Origin: Shinisaurus crocodilurus
Taxonomy: Eukaryota > Chordata > Lepidosauria > Squamata > Shinisauridae
Reading direction: 5' to 3'
Length of the DNA: 64,000 bases
NCBI GenBank assembly: GCA_021292165.1
Contig: CM037877.1
Location: 82,925,691 to 82,989,690, forward strand
The position numbers and the translations under genes were made by a program. Position 1 is the stretch's first letter. The number at the start of each line of letters is the position of its first letter. Shown piece by piece: positions 30,150 to 42,144 of the stretch. The notes under the pieces are model-generated. The model ran no database searches, was not told where the DNA came from, and worked only from the letters and a program-made list of their open reading frames with translations.

Positions 30150-33100
30150 GCATTTGCCGCAGAACGTGGTTATTTACCTCATACAACAGCAACAGCTTTG
30201 TTGACATCTGATGCTGTTCCTTCATCTATGGACTTTGATAAAAAAACTTCTGCAGGATTGACTTTACCTGCCAGAAATTTGAACCACCATCAAATCACTT
30301 CTGATGTATCCCTCCTCATGACACAGTTTTATTTGCAGACCCAAAACGTTATGTATTGCTATCTGCCTGCAGCATAGCAATCCTGCCTTGGTTTCCTGAA
30401 AAAACTGTAATAGGTTTTTCACATCAATCCCAGCATCATTTAAACATTTTTAACAATTTAAACGATTTAAACAAATGCAATAACTATTCAAGCTTTACAA
30501 TAGCATAATAGCACAATACATAATACAATGCATTCAGTTCAATTTCAGTTGAACTCTAACCTTTAAATGATTGTTTCTAACAAAATCAATCAAACAAAGT
30601 ATGGTTATAAAAATAACAAACTTCAGGTGTGTTCTTGTTGTTCTTACTATCACAACCACAACTGGCATTTCTGTAAATCTGTAAGCCACCTGTGCTCTGA
30701 CTTGTAAATCTTAGTCTGAAGTGTGATGTTCCTTCCAGATAACACTCAACTCCTTTTTCAGAGCTCTCCAAGCATGTCCTGTTGGTCTAACAGTCTGCCT
30801 ATTACACTGACAGCAATACCTGGCCTTGTGGCTTGTACAGTAAAGCTCAACAGCCCAATGCTTCTGTGTAGCATTCAAACTGCTTTTCCATCAGCATGTG
30901 CTTGAAAATCCTCAATTATTTGGAGTCTCTCACTGAGTTAACTTTCTCCAAAATTCTCAATCACATCCATGATATTTCTCTGGTTTGTTGCAGTAAGTAC
31001 TGCCCTCTTGGTTCTCCCTCAACTTCTATTTACAAATAAACAGTTGATCCACCACCAAGCAGTTTCAATTCAATGAAATTCCAAACCCTGGATCAATTAT
31101 ATCATATTGCTTTTATCTGTCCAGAAAAAACAATAGATCATCCAACTAAACAAAGTACATACAGTCTATGTCCCTGTTCCTCCTGTTTAACAAACAAACA
31201 TTGATCTGCCTCTCTGTGCAAATCTCAATTCAGCAATGTTTGAGTTCAAACAGAATTCCAGCCTCCAGCTGATTCTAGCTTTTCTACAGAAAATCTCAGA
31301 CAGTTTTCCAAAGACTTCCTCTCATTTAAAATGCTTATGTTCCAATATTTCAACTGTGAAATATTTATACATCTTCTCCACATTCTTAAACATCAGTCTA
31401 ACTGTTTCCAAAGCAAATTGTTGTTGCACTCAACTTATGATTATCCTGCTCCTTTACTTTAGCAAAATCACAAGCAACCAATCTTGCTATTTGTCATATA
31501 TAACCTTTTTCAATCTGGTTAGTTTTCACTTAAAAAAATCTATCTGGTAACAATGAGTTCCATGGACTGCTGTTTGTTTCACCAGCTTCCATGTTTTGTT
31601 CTTTATCCAAAGAATTCAACTCAGCTTGCATAGCCTGAAGCTATGGTCCAGCTTCCTTAACAGACAATTTTTCACCTCTTTGAAATTATTGAAGTTTCAA
31701 ATGGCTTTTCTTGCAAATTCATCCTGATATTTCACAGGTTGTTTGACTCACCTGTTCCTTACCTCATCAGTTATCAGGTTCTTGTTCCAATAAATTTGCA
31801 CCAATGATGAACAATCATTTGTTTAATCTCCACCAAACCAAATGTGTATCAGAGTTTGTCAAATTTACCTGACTGTCTTTCAGCAAATGCTTTTCTATTC
31901 TGACTCTGAGCTTGATGCATCCCCTGCATTAACAGAATTAATTTTGAAAAATGATCTCACCTTTTCATTCAGCATTATACTAAACACTTCTAGATAATCT
32001 CACTATCCAAGTGTTGTTCATGTAAAACACAATATTCTCATTTTTAGAAAAATCTCATGTAAGCTCCCTTACAGATTTCTTCTAACTTTGAGGTGTATGT
32101 ACCTACATATCAGATCCAAGATCCTGAAATGTTTCTCCAGAAGATTCTAACTCCTACACTACTTTCTATAAGGTGTACAGTTCAATACACAGAACTAAAA
32201 CTTCTATCATGTACATAATCAAAACATCTAAGAGCTTCTACCCAAACCTCATTAATCAAATTAGTATCACCTCTTCTGAGTGTTTGTTTACTCTTCCACA
32301 CAATCCATGTGTTCAATATCCTGTTAGAAATGCATCAAAACATGCACTGAATTAAACTTCCCCATATCTCAAAAGAAATAGGTAACATGGGTAATATGCT
32401 TGTTTCTCACCCAAGCACAAAACACCTTGACTCTGTTCAATACTCCAGCTTTCTATCTAACATGTACACAACCTTTACTTCGTGTATTGATCAATTAACA
32501 TCATGAAATAACGTGCCTTTTCTCTAAAGACCATCAGAGTTCCACAAGATCACCAAGAACAAATTGAATGAAATGAACTGGTTTTTCAGCTTGCCTTCCA
32601 GTTTACCTGTTGAAGCTAGCATCTCTTGTTTATGTGCACAAAATTCTTCTCATGTGAAAATTACAATTTCCAAATGCTTTCCCCACAACACAGTTTGCAT
32701 TTTCTTTCACAGGCCTGTGAATCTAAATGACCAAACATCATGTGATATGCATGCATGTACATGTCATACATATAAGCATTTAACCTTTTATAGTTGCAAC
32801 AGTACAACTTTCCATTTCTTTATTACACCATTACAGTATAAAAGAAATAATCCATCTCTTAGCTTTGCCATATAAACATACCTACTAATTATTCAGTATT
32901 TTACATTTTGCTACAGAGAAATCCACAATATACTCAAGTCATATATACGTACATTCAGTACATTTCCTGACATTTCAGAGCATATACACTTTCTTGAATC
33001 CAAGTTATCCAACTTTCAAGAAATACAGTTTCAAAAACATGACTGTTAAACTCCTGACCATTTGCATAGTCCTCTTCTGCTTATTTATGTCCAACACAGA

Positions 33101-33990
33101 AAGCTTCGTTTAAACAATCCACTGCTTTCTGCTCAAACACAAAATAATGTCCATTTTGTTATGTCCTGGGTTAAAACACAAAGTTTTTCCCATCAGCAGC
33201 ACCCCTGCTGATTTCAAGCTCCTTTCTTCTGTGATCCCACATGAAGAAAATGAAGAACAGCTTCCCATTTTAAGCACAGCTTTCTCTGTTCAAAACTGCC
33301 GCGCTGTTTTTCCCTGCTGTTTTAAAACCACGCCTCCGCTGGTTTGATACAGCCTCCCGTGTAGTATCAAGTTTCCTAAGATACGTTCCTGTCACACGTG
33401 ACTTTGCTTTGCTGCGACACGACGCTCCAGACGCTTTACCCACGTCAGACGTAATCCACGTCATTTGTAATCCAAGCCACTTGTTGATACAATGCAAAAG
33501 ATAGCTGATCCGCTGCTGAGCGAAGAAGCAAACTGTAAAAGAAATATGATCCTCTCCTGCTGTAGCCTTGACTCAAATGAGTAGACACAGAGCCTCCTGG
33601 AGATATTTCCTTGCCCGATACAGCTCCTTGACAATCACTCCAGCAAGCTGTGGAAAACGAAATCCTTGTGTCCAGCGTTGTTCACTTTTCAGCCTGGTAG
33701 CTGCCCAAACCGGCACCTCCGTTCCAGCTTCTTTTCACAGTCTGTAGCCTTGGAATTTGCCAAGACTGGCACCTCCGTTCCAGCTGCTTCCAAAACGAAA
33801 AATCCTTCGTCTCTCTGTCCTGCATTCTTCAGTTGTGCTGCATTCCAAGCCGCTGTTATCAGCTCTAGCAACATTGCCTTCCCGGTTTGTTTACAAACCG
33901 TTCTTACAAATAGTAAACAATTCCTTTAACTCTATAACTGCCGAATTTCTCCGTACTGCGTCTCTGTGGGCTTATCTGCCCATCTGAGAT
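30150..33990 (-). pseudogene. decayed copia gag-pol
   Basis: On the minus strand, integrase-like words (GKLEGKL near 32610, then KARYF..LIDQYTK near 32480-32520) come first. An RT active-site-like LDDLLFFLDR follows near 31115-31150, where the family has YVDDLL. RNase H-region words VSVIGRLLDQQ, a broken KR-x-LKGT-like stretch, and YKSEHRWLTDLQ come last near 30650-30790. Every block is broken by stops. I could not read a convincing gag or zinc knuckle at 33000-34000. Confidence 0.65.
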
Positions 33991-34018
33991 AACCATCAGG
34001 CTTATCTCTGATCCTTAT

Positions 34019-34035
34019 CTGGGCCCATAACCAGA
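34019..34035 (-). promoter_or_regulatory. primer-binding site, half initiator tRNA-Met
   Basis: Adjacent to the 5' LTR. The element strand reads TCTGGTTATGGGCCCAG, complementary to the anticodon stem-loop of initiator tRNA-Met (CTGGGCCCATAACCCAGA) with one base missing. Priming by an internal half of this tRNA is known for Drosophila copia and relatives. Confidence 0.85.
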
Positions 34036-34544
34036 TGTGAGAGCTGGACTGACCCAGGTTCAAAAGCTTCCCTAGCCAGTGACCCTCAGTCCCAGTCACG
34101 CAGGCGGAAGGAGGAGATAACAGCAGTTAATAAAGATTAAAGAGTTTATTTGTAAGACCCAATTACATGGGATTAAGGCAAGCAATGCATCTATTACTCA
34201 CTACATCATTGCAGATACAAATCCAATACCCCAGTGGTAAGGCTAGATGAAGTGAAGTCCAGAACAAGTCGAGACGAGACGAGAGGAGAAGGAGTGAAGC
34301 TATCAACAAGTGTGTTAGCTTTATACCATAGACCTATAAATAGGATATTACTCACCCCAGTTGTATAACCTATTCATCAACATGTTTACCCCAAATCTGT
34401 CCCAAGGTTGCTGAGTCATATCACCTCGAGACTATGTCTCGTGACCAGAGACCTTGTGTACTTGAACTCAAGAGACACCCACCAGGTCAGGTGGTAATCC
34501 TGATGTCAGGTGGTAATCTCGTTCTGCCTATGCAAAACCCAACA
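34036..34544 (-). repeat. copia-type LTR (5' LTR of minus-strand element)
   Basis: 509 bp, TGTGAGAGC ... AACCCAACA on the + strand. Two G/A differences from the other LTR (CCCAGG for CCCGGG; CTCAGT for CTCGGT), both at CpG sites, so about 99.6 percent identical. Confidence 0.9.
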
Positions 34545-35478
34545 GAGTGTTCTCCTGTTTTATTCACAGAAAGAAACTACAGTTACTTTAATGATACAAT
34601 GTGGTTTTCAAACAACTCTGGAATGGTACACAGGTTTTCTACAGATCTGGAAGGATATGCACAAATATTGGGGGTGGGCATGTCATCCTCTTTTGAATAC
34701 CTTCATTGTGAATATTCCAGGACTGTCAAATTCATTTGTCCTTACTTTCATGTCTAGTCTATTGTATAAAAAATGAAGCAAGCATGTTCACTGGTATTTG
34801 TGCAAGCAACAGCTCCCCCTTTCTGCAGGCATGTGGGCAGGGGATGGAGCGGCAGGCAGTTTGCGGCTCCGCGCCACTGTGAAGCAGTGTATAGTGGTGG
34901 TTGATTGGGGTCCCACCCCGGGAGCCAATCAGGTGCACTGCTCAGTGCTTGGAGGGTGGGGCATTGGGGTGGACCAGAGGAAGATCCTTCTCTTTCTACT
35001 CCACTTCTGGGCCACAAATAGGGGGCCAAATTTCCGCCTTCTTCATTGCCATCATCAACTTCCCCACCCACTCTCTCCTCGTCATAAACTGCCACTTTGC
35101 TCTGGACAGAGGTTAGCCACCAGTTCTTGGGGATGAAATTTCACCCACATACACAATTGGCCAGCAGTGCAGGTTTTTCGCCTTAAAGCAAGATTAGGCC
35201 TGTCCAAAGGGATTTGGTACCTGTAAATGCTGATTGTTTTTGCATATCTTGTTTGTTTTCTTACTAGTTTCTGACACAACATTTCAAAGTAGGCGTTAGA
35301 GGCATGGGGATGGATCCCTTTTGAGGGTAAGCAGGATTGAGCTTCCCACTCCCCGTGGTAGGGATCCTCATTAGGGATTTTGGAGCTGTGGCCTCAGAAG
35401 CCAGCCCAGCATGGGGACTGTCAGGCCCACTGTGACAATAACATGGCCGGTTATTTAATTTTATTTCTCCCGCTACCA
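34545..35478. other. unassigned; weak exon-like ORF at left
   Basis: From 34567 a pyrimidine tract plus CACAG is followed by 63 open codons to a TAG at 34755-34757. I do not recognise the protein. The rest (34760-35478) shows no gene. Listed also as a finding. Confidence 0.3.
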
Positions 35479-36143
35479 CCTGGCTGTTAGTTCACTTTCT
35501 TCACTAACCCAGTGACTGAGATATGGTAGCTCAAGGGTATTAGTTCACCCTATTTTAAACTATCCCTGTTCCAACTCTGTCACAAGTCTTCACTCACTCC
35601 CAGACAAACCTGAGCGGACAATCTGTCTGTGGGAGATAAACTCTATTAAAATACCATTGCTGGTTATTGTGGTGTTTACGCTGGGTAGATATTGTTTATC
35701 TTGCTCTTAGCAGCTGTACCAAGTGATTAGGTGTGTGAGCTTCAGGATGGAAACAGTTACCAATCAGTCTCTTCAGTAACCCAACAAATAGTTCTTTATT
35801 TTCTTAAGTAAAACATTTCTTTAAACAGGAACAACCTCTTTTCCATAAAGGCAATAGTTTATGTTGAATTAACTTTATGACTCTTATCTGACTGACTGAC
35901 TAGAATCCCCCTAACTCACTTCCCTCCAACTCACTTCTCTCTAACTCACTTCTTCCTTAACTCTCATCTCACCTCTCTAACTAACTCTAACTCCCTACCC
36001 TAACACTCTAACTCCTCTCACACACACAGGCACATATATACAGAGCTCCCCCTCCCATCAGAACTCTCTACAGGCGAGCCCCGATAGGTTGCCAGGTGTG
36101 ACCACTCTGCCTGGCAACGCTAGATGTTAACCCTTTCATCACA
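35479..36143 (-). repeat. possible solo LTR
   Basis: On the minus strand it begins TGTGATGAAAGGGTTAAC, holds TATATATG, a purine-rich GTTAGAG/GTGAGTTGGAG repeat tract (35890-36010) and AAAATAAAGAAC (35790-35800) in LTR-like order. The other end and a target duplication were not found, and there is no coding region beside it. Confidence 0.35.
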
Positions 36144-37620
36144 CCCACCACACATCCAGCTCATAGGAAGGGCTCAGATGATTGGTTTAGACCATGATGG
36201 GCTCAAGAATCCTGCCACCCACCACCACCTACGTTGCCCACAATGCAGTCAGGCTGCCCAATGGTGGGATCCACACCTCTATGCCCACCAATCTACTGGA
36301 GCTGTAATCAATCAGGGTTGTGGCTATTCTAACCCAATCAGGCGTATGCGTCTTGTTTTGTTTCTCCTCCCCCTCGCCCTATAAAGCTGCACTGCCAGAA
36401 CAACTGATTTTCTTGAGTCTTACTTCCCACGATCAAATGCAGTGAATATATCTTAACCCAGTGAAATCCTGGGAGAGCTATACCTGATCATAGATTAGAG
36501 GTTTGGCTGGTTTTCATGCCAACTGACAATGCATGAAAAGCTACAGCCTGAATGAAACCATCTTTTATTTTGGGACGGGAGGAGGGAAGGAAATGACATG
36601 CTGGTTTAGATTTTGAATTCATTTCACCATCCACTGCAACAACAGGGGAAAAGTCTAGAAATGCCCTCAGCAGAAAATGGTGGGCAAGGGGAAGGAGGGG
36701 TTGGCTTCCTCTCATCTTTTTCCTGTAAGATGTCTAAGTACTTTAGCGCTTTCCCATAGCTGTCAATGTCAACTTTGATCACTATTAAAGTACCTTGGCA
36801 GAAAGATAATCCAACAACATCCCTTAAAACTTTGTGTTTATGCAGTCCACATCTCCTTATTGTAGTCCCAATGTACCAACACAGCTGTATTTTACATTTT
36901 AAAAAAGAGAGAGAGAACCATTAAACTGAGACACTTCTTTTAATGGCAAGTAAAGTTAAGTCAATTTAGAGTCACTTGTTTATGCTTAAAATAACATTGT
37001 CTCTCCCTCCCCACCCCACATTTAATTTAGTTTCAAAAGAAATAAGGGACCCTGACAACCCTTAAATCATGTTTCAATTTAGCTTACTTAGTTGGACAGT
37101 GCATTAATGAGCCTTAAGGAACCGTCTGGAAATGTTTGGTAGTTAAAATGCATCTAAGTATTTACTTAACTGTGAGACGTACACATTCCAGAGTAGGTGA
37201 AATTTCCAATTACATGTATCTGTGCATGAATCAGGAGGATGTTTTTAAGTACGTTGCAGAGAATTGCTTCTTTCCTTGTTGAAGATATAAGGCTATCAGG
37301 AATAGTATTCCCATCCTATATGACCAGAACCTGGTTATTTGGGTTCCAGACATAATTGCTTTCATCATTCAGCAATCTAAAGTTGCAGAATTTCCCCCAT
37401 CTTTCATACTTTGTGTGTACTCCTACAGCCCTAATTGACTCCCACATTTTGGCTTCCCAATTGCCTGGAAGATGTATATAAGCTTCCTATCTCTAGGAAA
37501 CACCCAACCTTGAATTTTCTTCTGCGAATGATGACTCCTTCCTTCAGAGTTCCATTTGAGCTGCCTTTCCTAATCTTACTGCCTGCTTCCCTGCCTGCTT
37601 TTTAGATGCAACAAGCCATC
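36144..37620. other. unassigned; repeat-poor
   Basis: No gene recognised. A TATAAAG word at 36380 is preceded by CT-rich sequence, but no transcript can be inferred. 36900-37260 looks single-copy with TTTAATTTAG, GCATTAATGAG-type words. Confidence 0.35.
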
Positions 37621-37626
37621 TAAAAC

Positions 37627-37968
37627 AGGGGTGTTGAATCCCTTTAAGCCCACCCAAGGGCCAAATTCCATTTTGGAGAAGCTCTCCGGGGGCACAGTCC
37701 AGTGGTGGGTAGAACTGAAGGCAAAAATGGGTGAGGCCAAAAATGCCACCATATTTTAGCTTAAAGCTCTTATTGCCAGTAACTAAGCCATAGGAAAGAC
37801 ATTTCAACCTTTTAGAATGGTGAGAAAATGTGCAAAAGCAAGGAAACCACCAAATGCTTGGTGGTCAGGAGAAAGGGGTGGGGCAAGGGGAAGGGGGCAT
37901 GGCCATCCTGGGAACCCTGGAAGGCTGGATTGGGACCCCAGGTGGGCCAGATTTGGTTCTGATCTAAA
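37627..37968 (+). mobile_element. hAT-like repeat (CAGGGGTGTTGAA family)
   Basis: Begins CAGGGGTGTTGAATCCCTT and follows the same course as 11190-11500. Best preserved copy of the family in the window. The 3' end is not resolved. Confidence 0.65.
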
Positions 37969-38099
37969 AGGACCATACTTTTCAGCAGGCTAGACATAAT
38001 TTTGGGTACAAAACAGAAAGGTTAAGAGAGGATGGATGGAAAAGGCATATTCAATAGAAGCACACAAATACTCATTGTAGGAACTATGGATTAGATCAA

Positions 38100-38188
38100 G
38101 GATGGGGAACATGTGGCCCTCCAGATATTGTTGTACTGCAACTCCGATCATTCCTCACCATTTTAGGGATGTTCCCCACCCCTGGATT
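38100..38188. mobile_element. hAT MITE, deleted
   Basis: GGATGGGGAACATGTGGCCC, CTCCAGAT and GTTCCCCACCCCTGG mark the palindromic hAT family, with its centre shortened. Confidence 0.7.
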
Positions 38189-38189
38189 A

Positions 38190-40058
38190 AATCCAACAGT
38201 TCCCTGATCCAACCCTATTAAGTACATAGTATTACTGTGACACAGTAGACAAATGCAACTTACTATGTGTATTGATCCAAAAATCTTCCTTCTTTTATGG
38301 ACCTAACATTCTAGAATTATTTAGAAAAACCAGTGAAATCGCACATCTACAATAAAATTATATCCATTCTTTTAAGAATCAAGTATCTCACTACTACAAA
38401 GGATGAAAGTTGCATTACTTATTTATCTATTTATTACTCAAAAGCATGGTTCACTCTGTTGCCCCATGAAACATTATCTTGATAGTACCTAATCCACTGA
38501 CCTACCTGGAAGGTTAATTGTGCTACTTCTCCCTTGAAGTCTGTGTTGAGAGATATGTCATTCCTTATTACATGATGTATTCAGATCTGTATTCAGATCA
38601 CCTGTAGCATCATAGGTTCATATTATCTCCAAGCTTTTCTTTAGCATGGTGCCTAGAGGATTATTGGCTGTACAAAAAATATAGAAAGCTGGTGCCATAT
38701 GACAGCTATCATTATATTCATCTAGTGAGAGTACCAGTCTCTCCACAAATACTTGTGATACTCAGTATTCAACAGTACCTGCTGTGTCTGTTTTTGCCCT
38801 TCACACAGTGTACCTGCACCAAGCATTTCTTCATTTTCTGTACAGCCAACCAGCTGCAAGGTGAAAATTAAAACAAAAGCAATCCACATCCAGCTTAATA
38901 TTACTGAGAGAGTTACCATTGATTTAAGTTTTCTGAAAACAATTCTGGGTTGGAAAAGGAGCTTTTTGTTTCGTTTTTAAAGTATCTTAGTATTACTTTA
39001 AGAAATATTCTAAAATGTTGTATACTTTTACCCTAGAGACCTTGTGAGTCACTCCAGTCATTAAGAGGCATAGTGGAATATGTATAATATATATAAGTTT
39101 AACCATTTTATTTTGCTATATTTATCCCACTGCCCAATCACAAACAATACTGTAAAATACGTGCAGTTGGGTCCCCACTCTTCTTTATCCAAATATAAAA
39201 ATATAGTCCAGATAAAATTCAGAAATCAGGTCATAAGATGCACTTCCAGGCATAGCTCTTCTACCTGGCATATCAACTGACAGCAGATTTATCATGTTTT
39301 TAAAACTCCTCAAAACACAGACTCTTAACAGAAGTGCCAGCATAACCTGAGCTCCTGTATAGCAACGTGAACTCACAGCTATAATAATTAAGCAATTAGG
39401 CATGACAGAGAGTTGTGAGTTTCCCCGAGATAATCACCCCCCTGGGGTATTACAAGTCATGATCCAGAGATAAGTGTTTTTAATCCCCGAAGGGTGTGAT
39501 TAAGTTATGATAACCACACACACCAGAGAAGGTTTCTAACTCATATAGAAATCTTTTGCCTAAAATAAGAGGAGGAGGAGGAGGGATGTCTCACTGTGGC
39601 TGTGGGCAGAAGATCCCAATGTATACAGTTGGTTGAGGTTGCCACAAATTAATTAAGAGATTTCAAATACACAACAGTCTCATAAAATGAATCATCAGTC
39701 CAATCAAATTTAATTTGGGGAGGGGAAAGGATGATTAAGCTGTATACTTCCGTTGTTAATGCAGGAAAAAAAATGTTTCAGAATATCACGTGAAGTCCTA
39801 AGGAGTCCCATTATAATGGCAAACTCTTCCTCATCATTTCAAGATATGCTGAGTATAAATGACATCAGGATGTGGCCATGTGTATCCATTCACACACTGG
39901 GTACTTTCTCTATTAACTTCAGTGGGACAGAAGTCCCTGTTAGAGATGAAAGCACATATACAATTATAGCCCAATGGCCCTGTAAAAGAAAAACAACAGC
40001 AACAGCAGCAACAAACTTTTCAACAGAGAAAAGAAAGACTCCCAACAGGAGGGTGAAA
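38190..40058. other. unassigned stretch
   Basis: No gene or family recognised. ORFs such as 38722-38919 (minus) have a hydrophobic start but no other support. Confidence 0.4.
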
Positions 40059-40203
40059 AAAATAAAGGATCCAACAAGGGGAAGTGGCAAGAAAAGCAAG
40101 GATCCTACAAAGTGGAGAACAAGAAAAGAGAGAATCCCGAAAAGGAGGGAGACAAGAAAGGAGAGGATCCAACAAAGTGGGAGCAAGAAAGGATCCCAAA
40201 AAT
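40059..40203. repeat. degenerate purine-rich minisatellite
   Basis: About four imperfect units of 30-40 bp built on AGGATCC(A/T)ACAA(A/G)G and GGCAAGAAAAG / ACAAGAAAGGAG words. Gives Lys/Arg-rich shadow readings on one strand. Confidence 0.65.
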
Positions 40204-40329
40204 AAATGCCCACAGGATAAATGTACCGTCAGGACCCCCAAAATATGACAAATGTGTTGATGGGGCCAAAAAGCTTGCCTACCTATCCCTGCTCTAAAGA
40301 TTATTTATATGTGTATATTACAAATACAC

Positions 40330-41140
40330 ACACTGACTGGGTTCACACAACACGTCAAACCGCGTGAGTAAACCTACTGAGGTTTAAAGTGTCATCTAAA
40401 CCCAGGAAGGTTTTGGACTCCTTAACCACCCTACTAAACCATGGCTTGCAGTACGGTTTGCTAAAGCTACGGAGAACACACTAACCTTCCTGCAAGCCAA
40501 GGAAGGGGCGAGGAGGGGGCGCGCAGTGGCAGCAGGCTCTACTGAGTGCCCCCCTCCCTAAGCGGGAGGAGCCACAGCAGCAGACCCCCCTCTTACCCCC
40601 CCCTTCTAGCGCTGACTGTGAGCCAGTGATAGGAGGGGGGCAAGGCACTCAGGCTGATTGGCCACATGAGCTGTCAATCAGCCTAAGCACGCCCCGACAT
40701 CGCCAGTGTTAGTGACGTCTGGAGGCGTGCTTAGGCCGATTGGCCACACGAGCTGCAAATCAGCCTAAGCACCACCCAACGTTGCCCGTTGTAGCTGCAC
40801 CGAGAAAGGCCCAGGGACAAGCCCTGTGGAGCTGCATTTCCTCTCAAGGAAACCCAGTGCCATGGGGCTTCATTGCCGTCCATGGTGTGGCTGCTACTCA
40901 GCTGAGTAGCAGCCCCCACCAAGGAAGGGCAAATGACAGCTGGCACTTTTTGCCAGCTATCATCCCCTCTCGCTGCCCTCAGTGGTCCCACGCCATGTCT
41001 CCTAGGATACCGGAGAGGAGGACTAGAGGAGGATGATGGGGGAGGCAGTGCCTCTGGACCCCCACTGTGCCCGGGCCCAGCTGGGGCCCAGGGCAACTTT
41101 AAACCCACAGAGATTCCAGAACCTCTGTGGGTTTAAAGTG
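40330..41140. mobile_element. GC-rich fold-back region
   Basis: Starts near GACTGGGTTCACACAACACG, like the word in the 4812-5310 block. Holds a local duplication (GATTGGCCACAYGAGCTG...CAATCAGCCTAAGCAC at 40660 and 40739) and ends in a 17-bp perfect hairpin ACTTTAAACCCACAGAG / CTCTGTGGGTTTAAAGT (41096-41139). No transposase. Superfamily unknown. Confidence 0.45.
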
Positions 41141-41556
41141 ACATGCCAATCCACCCACTGTGTGCTCTAGTGTGGAGTGTTCAGGGTACTAGCAGACAGC
41201 CATGCTCTCTTCCAGGATACTCCATTTGATTGCCCTCCCCACTGCCAGTTTTTCATTTCCATTTCCCCTCCCCCTCCTAAAGTCATTCAGCATCCCATGC
41301 CCACTGAGCATGCTCTCAGCCCTCATGAGGCTGTTTTTTGTTTTGTTTCTCCCACACGTACACACCCTACCCCAGGATTTTCTAAAGATATTTTTGTAGT
41401 TCAGCAAAACATGCGATTCCTCAAGCCTGCTGATATACCTCCTTCATGTGTGAATGGTGCTGATTTGAATGAGTTTTTAGTCTATAGGACATTATATAGA
41501 CATATATTATATATTACTTATATTTGTACTGTTACCCTTCTCTATGAGCAGTAAGA
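41141..41556. other. unassigned stretch
   Basis: No gene or family seen. Confidence 0.4.
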
Positions 41557-42144
41557 TGTCTGAGTGGCACGGCACTTACCTGCGCTTGGTTTCCTCTGGA
41601 AGAATGTCACTGGAGGCTTACTGGTGTTTTGCAATAAATGTTGATTTACAAAGATACAGGTTGAATATAGGCAGAGGCAGACAGCATAAACACCCCAAGA
41701 GCAAATTGCACAGACACTGATCCCCAGAGCGAGGAAGCAGCACCCCAAAATCCTTCCAGAGCACTTAACTTAGAGCCCAGAATTCAGCTCAGCCCTCTCT
41801 CTGTATCTCCTTGATTCTTACCCCCCCAACTCAAAATGGACCACTTCTATTGTTGCTTTTCACACACATAGGCCTGGGTGACTACATCATCCTTGGATGT
41901 AGGGGCAGCGAGTGGGTTATGCCACCTTCTCTAACTGGTTTTTTTCCTATTTAGAGCATTGTGGAGGAGGCCTGTGTCAGGAAGCAATCTTTTAACAATT
42001 AGTTCCTTTTGAGAGACATCATCTGTATATCCCAGGCTATTAAGAATCTTTTTTGTCAAGTCCAAGACTCTGGCCAGATATTGCCTTAAGGCAAACTCAC
42101 AGTGCTAGTCCTATTTACAGGAATCTGATAACAAACCCGTAACA
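41557..42144. repeat. possible solo LTR
   Basis: Bounded by TGTCTGAGTGG and CCCGTAACA, ~590 bp, with internal composition like an LTR. On the minus strand it begins TGTTACGGG. Flanks GTAAGA and GTATTA do not give a clean duplication, so this remains a guess. Confidence 0.3.

Larger units (their letters stand above)
29628..34544 (-). mobile_element. Ty1/copia-type LTR retrotransposon, 4.9 kb
   Basis: Complete structure on the minus strand: 5' LTR 34036-34544, primer site at 34019-34035, internal region with integrase, RT and RNase H words in that order (the copia order, integrase before RT), polypurine tract 30137-30149, 3' LTR 29628-30136, and 5-bp duplication GAGTG on both sides (34545-34549 right). 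Coding region has many stops and frameshifts, so no protein could be made from this copy. Internal DNA is markedly AT-rich with a more GC-rich gag-side end (33280-34000). Confidence 0.88.

Noticed and set aside
30026..30211. ORF MSRDQRPCVLE..., repeated at 34434
   Set aside because: It lies in both LTRs antisense to the copia element and is duplicated with them; no independent support.
33666..33929. + strand ORFs in the copia internal region
   Set aside because: Wrong strand relative to the primer site, polypurine tract and pol words.
36370..36420. TATAAAG word after a CT-rich stretch as a core promoter
   Set aside because: An isolated motif in vertebrate DNA has no value without a transcript or CpG context.
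41557..42144. firm call of a solo LTR
   Set aside because: TG/CA ends are present but no target duplication and no convincing polyadenylation layout; kept only as a low-confidence feature.
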